From Candidatus Cloacimonadota bacterium (GTDB lineage Bacteria; Cloacimonadota; Cloacimonadia; Cloacimonadales; Cloacimonadaceae): a stretch of DNA of 64,000 bases. A program made the translations under genes and the position numbers. The notes beneath the pieces are model-generated. The model saw nothing but the letters and a program-made list of their open reading frames with translations. It ran no database searches and was not told the DNA's origin. Positions 33,521-41,316 of the stretch are shown piece by piece; the first letter of the stretch is position 1, and every line of letters starts with the position of its first letter. Where the stretch lies: contig JALOBT010000005.1 of the NCBI GenBank assembly GCA_023228125.1, positions 1 to 64,000 of the forward strand, given 5' to 3'.

Positions 33521-34993
33521 CTAAAACTCCCGCAGCCTGATATCTGGCATACAGGGGCTATATTCGCTATCCATTTCCGCGAGCTGTTGTCTGATGATTG
33601 CGCGGCAACGCAGAGCCGGGGTGAGCACATAATCCTGAAATTCTTTGGCGGGAATATCTTTGGCAGTGCGCGCATGCGGATACAGCAGCTTCAGGTATGC
33701 CGTGCAAAGCTTTAGCACAGCCTTGGTATCTCTGGTATCGGCAGAGCGGGGGATGATGAGGGCTTCCTTCACGATCTCGCTATATCTGTTTTCAAAGCGC
33801 AGATTGTGCATGATCTCGGCAAAATATTCGCTATTCAGAGCATAGCCTGTGAGCTTGAGGTCTTCTGTGAAGCGATAGAGCACCCAACCGGGGATGAAGC
33901 CGTGGATTCTGTCGATCAAAGCGGAGGATTGGAAGAAGGAGGGCAGGTCTTTGAAAAACTCCCGATTCTTGGGCTGGTATCGGCTGTTCAGGGCGATATT
34001 ACCCAAGAGCATCAGCCCACAATCCGAGATATTCTGGTAGTTTCCCACCACTATTTTGCCGTTTTCCAGGTAGTTCTTAAACGCACCCAGGATGTCTTCT
34101 TCGCGGGCAAATTGCAGGGTCTCGATCTCATCCAAGGCCAGAAAATCATAGTGATGGATGATGCCGGGGCTGCGGGTGCTGAGATTGTAAAAGATGCCGG
34201 CGCGGGTAACTATTCCGCCGCTCACAGCCCAGGAGTATTTCGAGAGATTATTGAAGATATAGGACTTTCCGGTGCCCTTTGGGGCCAGCTCTATCATATT
34301 GAGATTGGGCTCTACATACACCAGCAGGCGTGAGAGATAGGTAAGCTTTTTGTTGAGGCTGAACTTAGTTTTGCCGCCGGTATAATCTGGATTGGTTTCC
34401 ATGCAGCGAATCAAGAGGTCTATCCATTCCAGGGTGCTGAAATTGCTTCTGGCATCCAGAAAGTACTCCAGGTTAACTCGATAGGGCTCAAAGGGTTTGA
34501 AATCCGTAAGCTCCACATAGCCCTTGCTGCTGCTGAAGCCTGGAGGGATGTAAGTAAGGGTCAGGATTCCCCAGACCTCGCCTTCATGCAGACGCTGGAT
34601 TTTGTGCTCGGCCATGCCTTGAGATACGATGCCTTCCTTTTTGCCAATGCCCAAGTCCGGGATGCTGAAGCTCATTTTACCATTCAGCAAATCGGTGGTA
34701 ATGATCAGCCGGGAAAAGATTTGCAGGGGCTGTCTGGAGTGCAAGAGGCGTCTGCGGACATTGCTGCCTTTGCGGGGGATTTTCTCTTCGATGAAGGCTG
34801 CGCAGGCATCTTTGTCAAAAGAGCCATGTTCCGAGAAGCATTTGATCATCCAGTCCTTCACAAAAGAGGGCAGATTGCGTCCGGTGAATACCGAATACGC
34901 TTCGGGGTCTTTATATACAGATTCCAGCGGGAAGTGGGTCTGAATCTTCTCGTCCAGGGGAATGGCGATTTGCTGTAAATACGGCATCGGCAT
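33521..34993 (-). CDS. BrxL-like ATPase without a Lon protease domain
   Basis: 490 residues. The N-terminal and central parts resemble the BREX protein BrxL (putative ATP-dependent Lon family): LGIGKKEGIVSQGMAEHKI, Walker A ELAPKGTGKSYIF (about 236-248), Walker B YDFLALDEIETL, and a sensor-like MLLGNIALNS. Full BrxL is about 650-690 residues with a C-terminal Lon-like part; this protein stops after AKEFQDYVLTP, so that part is missing. BrxL forms DNA-binding ring assemblies. ATG 34993 overlaps the previous stop as TAATG. Downstream come four AACTAAA units and the IS-derived element. Confidence 0.75.
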   Translation of the reverse strand: MPMPYLQQIAIPLDEKIQTHFPLESVYKDPEAYSVFTGRNLPSFVKDWMIKCFSEHGSFDKDACAAFIEEKIPRKGSNVRRRLLHSRQPLQIFSRLIITTDLLNGKMSFSIPDLGIGKKEGIVSQGMAEHKIQRLHEGEVWGILTLTYIPPGFSSSKGYVELTDFKPFEPYRVNLEYFLDARSNFSTLEWIDLLIRCMETNPDYTGGKTKFSLNKKLTYLSRLLVYVEPNLNMIELAPKGTGKSYIFNNLSKYSWAVSGGIVTRAGIFYNLSTRSPGIIHHYDFLALDEIETLQFAREEDILGAFKNYLENGKIVVGNYQNISDCGLMLLGNIALNSRYQPKNREFFKDLPSFFQSSALIDRIHGFIPGWVLYRFTEDLKLTGYALNSEYFAEIMHNLRFENRYSEIVKEALIIPRSADTRDTKAVLKLCTAYLKLLYPHARTAKDIPAKEFQDYVLTPALRCRAIIRQQLAEMDSEYSPCMPDIRLREF

Positions 34994-36273
34994 TATAGGT
35001 CAAAGAGCTCGGTTAAGCTGGTTTCACTAAATCCGGGGCCATCACCGCTGGCTGAGTCTTCCGGCGGCTCTTCTTCATTGAAATCTGGGTCTGTGAACAG
35101 ATTTTCCGTAAAAGCCTTGGGCATCTTTCCGCAGTGCGCATACATGTCCATGATTTCGATGTAGATCCGCACGATCTGGCGGATGGGTTTGTGCGCGGGA
35201 TCGATGGTTTTGATGGCATCCTTCACGAAGGTATCCGGGATAGGATATTGCCAATCTATCGCCTGATGATGGATTTCCAAAAGCTGATCCAAAAGGACAT
35301 TAAGCTCCTTTTTCTGCACCGGAGCCAATACGAGATTGTGTGAATCTATCACAAAATCAAAGAAATGCCGGATGATGGCAGCACTTTCAGCTCCCATCCG
35401 CTCTTCCGCCAAAAGCGCCATCTGGGCGGCATCGTTCTTCTTTTTGCCAAAGAAGACCTCATCCTGCAAGCCCTTTACCGAAGCCGCCAGAGTGTAAATG
35501 GGGAGCTTATGCTGCTTGCTCCAGTTTAGCAGCCAGGCCAGATTCTGATAGGATTTTAGCCTGGCCACCTTGCCCAGTTTACCGGTGATTTCCAGCTCGT
35601 CAATCAGAATTACCCAGGCCTTAAACCCCAGCCCTTGCAAGAGATAGGGCAGGAATTCAAAAAAGCTCAAGAGGTGCTCCTTTTGCGTGAATCTGGGCAG
35701 CTCTTTGAATTCCGGTTTATAGAGCTGTCGGCAGATCGATTTTGCCCGGGTGAGATTCTCCTTTTTGCCCATCAGCGCATTGTAGAGCAAGATCATGCTT
35801 TGAGCGTCGTATTGGGCGAAAGCCCGAAATATATAGGTAGGAAGAGGATGGCTGAGCTTCACCCCCAGCTCCGGCAGATTTTGCAAAAAGTCCTGAGGCA
35901 GGGTTTCTGCGGTGAGCGGATTCAGCAAACCGGGGATTTTGGCCTCCGGGGTCAGAAGATGCGAGGTCAGAGCCGGAAAGAGATTGGCGAGATTGCTCAG
36001 GTTCAAGCTTCGGGAGAGGGATATATAGCTCACGGCAAAGCCTTGATCCAGGATGTGGCCTTCGATGAGCTTCAAAAGATGGGTCTTGCCCTGGCCATAT
36101 TCACCCCATACCAGCCTGCCTTTGGGACTGATGCCGCTTTCCAGCAGGGCCAGGTCTTTGTCGATTTTTTCGACCAGATGATGCCTGAGATCGGTGGTGG
36201 CATCCACTGTGATGCGAGATGGAATCCCCGCTCGAATGGCTTCCAGCATCAGGATATAATCAGTCCTGTTCAT
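34993..36273 (-). CDS. BrxD-like P-loop ATPase (DUF2791 type)
   Basis: 426 residues. MLEAIRAGIPSRITVDA followed by GRLVWGEYGQGKTHLLKL (Walker A, 57-65) and GFAVSYISLSRS matches the opening of BrxD/DUF2791 ATPases. Walker B VILIDELEIT is near 225, with the sensor IYTLAASVKGL. An acidic tail (EEEPPEDSASGDG) ends the protein. In BREX, BrxD is an accessory ATPase that works with BrxL-like proteins. The gene overlaps its upstream ATPase by 14 bases and its downstream BrxL-like gene by one, so the cassette is translated as a unit. Confidence 0.75.
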   Translation of the reverse strand: MNRTDYILMLEAIRAGIPSRITVDATTDLRHHLVEKIDKDLALLESGISPKGRLVWGEYGQGKTHLLKLIEGHILDQGFAVSYISLSRSLNLSNLANLFPALTSHLLTPEAKIPGLLNPLTAETLPQDFLQNLPELGVKLSHPLPTYIFRAFAQYDAQSMILLYNALMGKKENLTRAKSICRQLYKPEFKELPRFTQKEHLLSFFEFLPYLLQGLGFKAWVILIDELEITGKLGKVARLKSYQNLAWLLNWSKQHKLPIYTLAASVKGLQDEVFFGKKKNDAAQMALLAEERMGAESAAIIRHFFDFVIDSHNLVLAPVQKKELNVLLDQLLEIHHQAIDWQYPIPDTFVKDAIKTIDPAHKPIRQIVRIYIEIMDMYAHCGKMPKAFTENLFTDPDFNEEEPPEDSASGDGPGFSETSLTELFDL

Positions 36274-37468
36274 CAGTTGCTACCTCCCCAGGATTGCGTT
36301 TGAGCTTGCTTTGCAGCAGAAAACGGAAATTGGTGAAGGTCTCATCCAGCATATACAAATCCTGGGGATGGCCTTCTGGAACACTATCCGAGAGCTCTTG
36401 CAGCTTATCCGAAAGCTTGGTGATTTCCCCATTCTGCGTAGCTTCGGCCAGTATTTCATTGGCATCTATCAAATCCGCATAGGGATTAAGCGATTCATGC
36501 TGGTAAAATCCCGGCTGAATCCTCATCCACAGGGCATGATAGCTCTGCAAACCATAACGTTCACTATCCAGAATCTCATCATCTCCGGCGATCAAGAACA
36601 GGGTATGATGAAAGAAATCCAGATCATCGATCAATTGCCGGAGGAGCTCATATACATCGTTGCGCCGCATGGGAGTATAGCGCATCTGTGATCCGGAGCG
36701 GGGCAGGATGGCCTCGATCTGATCCAATAAAATAACCACGCCCTTGTAGCCGCTGAGCAGAATCAGTTCTGTGAGCGAATACAGCCAGATTCTGGCATTG
36801 CTCTTGTTCAGGATCTCATAGAGGCTGCTCTGCACCTTGCTGCTGTGCACGATCTTCTCACCCCTCAGCCAGGTGCTGGCCAAGTCCTGGGTGAGCGCAT
36901 CTTTTTCCACCACTGCTTCGCTGAAGATATGCAAGAATTTGCGGAAAGAGAAATCTACCCCAATCCTATTGACCACGTTGTTTATTGCTATGCGGATCAG
37001 ACGCTTGGCATCGTGGGGGATGGCGTTTTCCTGTTCGCAGATGAATTCGGTGAGATTGCCCGCATAGCTTTCAAAATCCTGGAAGCTATGCCCCAGCTCG
37101 CTCAGAATCTGCCTGCTCAATGTGTGCGCCAGTGCTGCGGTGCCAAATTGCTCTGCCACAGCTTTGTAGAGCTGCACGGGATCACTCAGGAAGAAGGGAA
37201 GCTCCATGAGATTCAGATAGAGCACGAAGTATCCGCTTGCGCTGGCTTGTGCTTTGAGGAAATGCAGAAAGTGGGATTTTCCGGTGGCAGGACTGCCATG
37301 CAGGATTTTCACCTTGCTGCCGCCCTGGGCAATCACCTGATCCAGGCAGTAATCCTGCATCAAATCCAGCCATTCATGCTTTATGCACAGATGCCGGATC
37401 AATTGGTCACTTGCCGGTGGCAGACCTTTTTGTAATGCGCTTATGTCCTCGTGAGAAAGCTCAAACAT
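36260..37468 (-). CDS. Second P-loop ATPase of the BREX-like cassette
   Basis: 402 residues. Walker A LHGSPATGKSHFLHFL (about 57-72), Walker B GVVILLDQIEAI (about 245-256) followed by a sensor-like FLIAGDDEILDS. The layout parallels the BrxD-like neighbour (ATPase core near the N-terminus, C-terminal helical part) but sequence is quite different, so the two are not recent duplicates. A STAND/ORC-like ATPase is another reading. It lies one base after the upstream gene stop. A heteromeric ATPase with the neighbour is plausible. Confidence 0.6.
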   Translation of the reverse strand: MFELSHEDISALQKGLPPASDQLIRHLCIKHEWLDLMQDYCLDQVIAQGGSKVKILHGSPATGKSHFLHFLKAQASASGYFVLYLNLMELPFFLSDPVQLYKAVAEQFGTAALAHTLSRQILSELGHSFQDFESYAGNLTEFICEQENAIPHDAKRLIRIAINNVVNRIGVDFSFRKFLHIFSEAVVEKDALTQDLASTWLRGEKIVHSSKVQSSLYEILNKSNARIWLYSLTELILLSGYKGVVILLDQIEAILPRSGSQMRYTPMRRNDVYELLRQLIDDLDFFHHTLFLIAGDDEILDSERYGLQSYHALWMRIQPGFYQHESLNPYADLIDANEILAEATQNGEITKLSDKLQELSDSVPEGHPQDLYMLDETFTNFRFLLQSKLKRNPGEVATDEQD

Positions 37469-37469
37469 G

Positions 37470-38222
37470 TCATTGCTCTTTGTGGATGGTAAGGGTGGAG
37501 GCTTTCATGCTTTCGCCCGAGGGGGTTTTGATGATATACATCTTGCGCACATCGCGACTGTATCCGTATTCAATGCTATAAGGGCCAAAGGAATCCGGCG
37601 TATTGATCAGACGTCCTAAATCCCAAAGGAAGTTCTCGATCTTGTAATCATTGGAACCTGGAGCGATGGTGAAGAGATCAAACATATCCTTCAGGCTCAC
37701 CGCATAACCGTATTTTGCATTGTGAGAGGCATATTTCCTGGAATTGGCATATTCATAGGCACGCAAGAGACGCTTGAAGAAACTATTCACATTGAAGGTG
37801 TAATTCAGCTTCTTATAGGTCTGCTCCAGCAGCTTCACCACTTTGCCCAGCTCCAGATCGGTAATGCGCTTCTTTTTGCGGCCGATATTTAGCTGAAGGT
37901 AGTATTCTTGCACATTGACCACCACTTCCATGGGGCCGATCAAGAGTGAATTGTCTTTTACATCAGGGTTGATTCCTTTGTCCATTAGTGCTGTGTGCAA
38001 TTCCTGTAAATAGCTGGCATTGCTGGTGTAAAGGCTCTGCAAAGTTTCAAGCTCGGGATTGGCCATCTGCAGATAGTCCGTCACTTTGTCCCAAAATCCA
38101 TCCTGCAAATCAATGATATTGGCGATGGATTTTTCTGCAGTTTCGATATTATGATTTTTGAAAGAGGTCAATAGCGCATTGTAGCTGGCATGTAGCTTCT
38201 GCAATTCTTTTGATTTCTGCAT
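37470..38222 (-). CDS. Unrecognised first gene of the BREX-like cassette
   Basis: 250 residues from ATG 38222 (MQKSKELQKLHASYN), preceded by TTGGGAGTTAAA; four earlier residues are possible. The first 100 residues are helical; the middle has VGPMEVVVNVQEYY-like text (observed: IGPMEVVVNVQEYYLQLNI) and the basic patch GRKKKRITDLE; the end is beta-rich (IEYGYSRDVRKMYIIKTP). No catalytic motif or membrane segment is seen, and it does not look like BrxA or BrxB. It could be a nucleic-acid-binding or adaptor subunit. A TTGACA at 38276-38271 may drive the cassette. Confidence 0.8.
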   Translation of the reverse strand: MQKSKELQKLHASYNALLTSFKNHNIETAEKSIANIIDLQDGFWDKVTDYLQMANPELETLQSLYTSNASYLQELHTALMDKGINPDVKDNSLLIGPMEVVVNVQEYYLQLNIGRKKKRITDLELGKVVKLLEQTYKKLNYTFNVNSFFKRLLRAYEYANSRKYASHNAKYGYAVSLKDMFDLFTIAPGSNDYKIENFLWDLGRLINTPDSFGPYSIEYGYSRDVRKMYIIKTPSGESMKASTLTIHKEQ

Positions 38223-38411
38223 TTTAACTCCCAAGACGTTTTTTGCAAAACAAGTGCTGGGGCAAATTCTGTCAAGGAATTTGATGATTTTGGGCGTTTT
38301 TCATGCTGTGTAAAAGCACTTTCCTGGCATTTCACAAGCCTGAGATGATCACAATAGCAAGGGTATTGGGGGCGAACTGTTGGAATTTACACCAACACTT
38401 GGGACATCACT

Positions 38412-38444
38412 AAGAATCTTGAGAATGTGAAAAGAAAGAGCTTG
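38412..38444. repeat. 33-bp direct repeat, right copy
   Basis: See 32444-32476; one mismatch. It lies between the cassette promoter region and the end of the CHASE2 cyclase gene. Confidence 0.85.
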
Positions 38445-38478
38445 AAACTCAGCTCTGATCTACAGAAATGGGAGGCCT

Positions 38479-40650
38479 TTATTTGCTCTCGTGACTGTAA
38501 TAACCATCCCAGCAATCCCACTTGATCTCAGATAAACGCTTCAGCATCAATTGGCAGGGGTAATCCTGTGGAAAGAGCTTCAAAACCTGCTCAAATCTGG
38601 CTCTGGCAAGCTCGGGCTGGGCTTCGGTCATAGCCTTAAGGCCTTCCCCATAGAGCTGGCAGAGCTTGTTCTGGCTTTCTGTGGCTTCGGAAATCGGGCA
38701 GAGCAGTTCATAGATATCCACTACTTCGCCTTTCCCTTTTACGCAAACGCGATCCAGCCAGCGGCAGAGGAAGATATCGGAAACCGCATCATAGGTAACG
38801 CTCTCGATGATAATGCTGGTGCGATAAGCTTTATTCAAACTTTCCAGACGCGAGGCCAGGTTCATTCTATCGCCGATACCGGTGTAATTGAAGATCTCGT
38901 CCGAGCCAAAATTACCGGCAATAATCTCTCCGGTGGCGATTCCCACGCCTATTTTAAAATCACAGAGCACGGGGTGATTCGCATAACTATCGCGAATGAG
39001 CAGTGATTCCTTTACTATACCCAAAGCGGTGTTACAGACATCGGTTTGGAAGCCGCTAATTGGCATGGGGACGTTGTATAAAGCGAGGATGGCATCACCC
39101 ATGTATTTATCCAGGGTACCACGATTTTTGGTGATGATCCTGGTGCTGCGATTGAAGAATTCGTGCAGGAAGCTACTGATCTGCTCTGGCGAGACCTGCT
39201 CGCAGATGCTGCTGAAGCCGCGGATATCCACAAACAGGATGCTGGCAGTTTTCTTTTCACCGCCTACTTTCAGGGGATCATTCACCTTCATGATCTGAGA
39301 GATCACCGCTTTGGAGACATAGTGTTCAAAGGCATTGCGCACCTTCTTCTTCTCGGCCAGCAGCATCTGTGATTCATTGATTAAGAGCACCAGGTAGCCT
39401 ATAATCCAGGGCAAAAGGAAGACACTGTAATCCATACACAGCGGCCCCCACACAAAAGACAGATAAAAGGCCAGCAAGAGCAAAACAGATGCACCCAGGA
39501 AAACCACAATGCTAAGCAGCGGTTTGAGATAGCGCATCACAAAGGACAAGCCGCTGAGCAGCACTATGCAGATCAACCAGCTCAGCCAGCGGGGCAACCA
39601 CTGGATAAAGTCTTCGGTGAGGATGTTTTGCATCAAGGTGGCATGCAGCTCCACCCCCGGATAATCTGCATCCAAAGGCGTGGTCTTGATATCCCTCAAA
39701 CCTGAGGCAGAAGTGCCTACCAGCACAATCCGGTCTTCAAAATAGCCGTCGGCAAGATTTCCCAGCAGAACATCTGAAAACGAGATATAGCGAAACCGCC
39801 CGGCCCTGCCATAGTAGTTCAAAAACAGCAGGCCATCATCCGTGAGCGGCAAGCGCATCACCTGCTCTCCCTGACTTTTCAAAAGGAGATCCTTCCCTTG
39901 CACGATCTCATCCACAGCCAAAAGATCAAGGCAGGCCTGAAAGCTGAAATTGACATAGTATTCATCTTCGTGATGCAGGAAAAGCGGATAATCGTGAATC
40001 TCACCGCTGAGATCCGGCTCGATGTGCGCAAAGCCTACCCTGTATGCGGAATTCCCCAAAAGGGGAATGGGCACCTTGGGATGCTGCAGCTTTAGTGACT
40101 TCTTGGGCAAGACCTCCCAGGCTATGAGATTGTCTGGCAGAGAGCTGCCCTCTGGTGGCGAGACAGAGCTATTGAACATGGCCAGATATACGTTTCCCGC
40201 TTCCCGGATTGCTCTGGCAAAATCCGCATCGCTGGTGTAATGCTGGAAGAGACCCTGCGGCTGATACCCTTTGGCTGCAAGATGCTCTGACATACGCTGC
40301 TGCCCGAAGGCATTGATGCTGTCGCTCTCCGTGAAAAAGACATCGAAAGCGATCAGGATGGGATTGTCATTGGCCAGGCTATCCACCAGATCGGCAAAAT
40401 AAAGGCTGGGCCAGGAGGAAAATTGCCCCAAAGCTGAGATGCTCTGCTCATCGATATCCACGATGCAGATATCGTCAAAGACCGGAGCCCTGTCACTATC
40501 GGAAAAGGCATTACGGTAGTCCAGCAGCGTATCATACACCCGAAGCTGCAAGGCTCTCAAAAGCTGCCGGGACACCGGAAGATAGTGCAGCAGATAGGAG
40601 CCCACTATCACTCCCAGAATGATCAAGGGCCTGCGAAGCCTGGCGAACAT
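38479..40650 (-). CDS. CHASE2-domain adenylate/guanylate cyclase
   Basis: 723 residues. An N-terminal membrane helix, a CHASE2 extracytoplasmic sensor at about 30-330 (DICIVDIDEQSISALGQFSSWP; DRIVLVGTSASGLRDIKTTP), three membrane helices at about 345-430, then a class III cyclase domain from about 460 (ASILFVDIRGFSSICEQ, DKYMGDAILALYN, KIGVGIATGEIIAGNFGS). A short TPR-like tail ends it. It makes cAMP or cGMP in response to an unknown external signal. TGATG overlap couples it to the FecR-like gene upstream. A cyclic-nucleotide-binding protein is encoded at 4.4 kb. Confidence 0.92.
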   Translation of the reverse strand: MFARLRRPLIILGVIVGSYLLHYLPVSRQLLRALQLRVYDTLLDYRNAFSDSDRAPVFDDICIVDIDEQSISALGQFSSWPSLYFADLVDSLANDNPILIAFDVFFTESDSINAFGQQRMSEHLAAKGYQPQGLFQHYTSDADFARAIREAGNVYLAMFNSSVSPPEGSSLPDNLIAWEVLPKKSLKLQHPKVPIPLLGNSAYRVGFAHIEPDLSGEIHDYPLFLHHEDEYYVNFSFQACLDLLAVDEIVQGKDLLLKSQGEQVMRLPLTDDGLLFLNYYGRAGRFRYISFSDVLLGNLADGYFEDRIVLVGTSASGLRDIKTTPLDADYPGVELHATLMQNILTEDFIQWLPRWLSWLICIVLLSGLSFVMRYLKPLLSIVVFLGASVLLLLAFYLSFVWGPLCMDYSVFLLPWIIGYLVLLINESQMLLAEKKKVRNAFEHYVSKAVISQIMKVNDPLKVGGEKKTASILFVDIRGFSSICEQVSPEQISSFLHEFFNRSTRIITKNRGTLDKYMGDAILALYNVPMPISGFQTDVCNTALGIVKESLLIRDSYANHPVLCDFKIGVGIATGEIIAGNFGSDEIFNYTGIGDRMNLASRLESLNKAYRTSIIIESVTYDAVSDIFLCRWLDRVCVKGKGEVVDIYELLCPISEATESQNKLCQLYGEGLKAMTEAQPELARARFEQVLKLFPQDYPCQLMLKRLSEIKWDCWDGYYSHESK

Positions 40651-41315
40651 CAGTGCCCGGGTAGATCCTGGATAAACTGGCTGGAAGGAAAGTCTTTCTT
40701 CAGGATTGTGATCTGCTTATCTCTTTTAGCGATCTCGCCCAGCTCCTCATAGATGAGAATCAAGGCCAGGTGGCTGATTTCGGCGTCATGGTTCAGAGGA
40801 TCTTGTTCGATCACTTTCAGCAGCAGGGGCATAGCTTCCAGATACTTTTCCTCTTCATACTTACCCAGGGCCTCGTCCACATCCACCATCTTCGGGACTC
40901 CCCAAAATAGATCGGCTTTCTCCTCTACTTCCGCTTCAGTCCTGCGGATTCCGGCCACAGAGCTGGCCTTGCCATCCTTGGTCAGCCTCAGGTTCTTGAC
41001 CTGGCGCTTTAACTTCGTATTCCAATTGGTTTTGGCGGAAGCTTCTTCATAAATAGCGCGGATGCTGACGTTTTTGTTCTGCTCCACTGTGCTTACTGTT
41101 CCGTCAGACCACAGAATCTCTACGGAGGCGGCAAGTGCTGTTTTCAAGTTCCCATTCAGTGCTACCGGCATATCTTTGCAGACGGCCTTGAAGGCCTGGT
41201 TCTGGTTCTCCTGGTATTCCACTGTGCCGATAAAGAAGCGCACACTGCCCACAGGCTGAGCAAAAGCCAGAGCAATCAAGAGTATAAGTACTTGGATTAA
41301 GATAATCTTCTTCAT
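40650..41315 (-). CDS. Secreted FecR-like protein
   Basis: 221 residues: signal peptide (ILIQVLILLIALAFAQ), a FecR-type beta domain (VGSVRFFIGTVEYQ ... VEILWSDGTVSTVEQNKNV), and a helical TPR-like C-terminus (EALGKYEEEKYLEAMPLLLK). FecR domains and CHASE2 cyclases often occur together; the FecR part may present a signal in the periplasm. It sits between the propeller/TPR giant (one-base gap) and the cyclase (one-base overlap). Confidence 0.75.
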   Translation of the reverse strand: MKKIILIQVLILLIALAFAQPVGSVRFFIGTVEYQENQNQAFKAVCKDMPVALNGNLKTALAASVEILWSDGTVSTVEQNKNVSIRAIYEEASAKTNWNTKLKRQVKNLRLTKDGKASSVAGIRRTEAEVEEKADLFWGVPKMVDVDEALGKYEEEKYLEAMPLLLKVIEQDPLNHDAEISHLALILIYEELGEIAKRDKQITILKKDFPSSQFIQDLPGH

Positions 41316-41316
41316 A

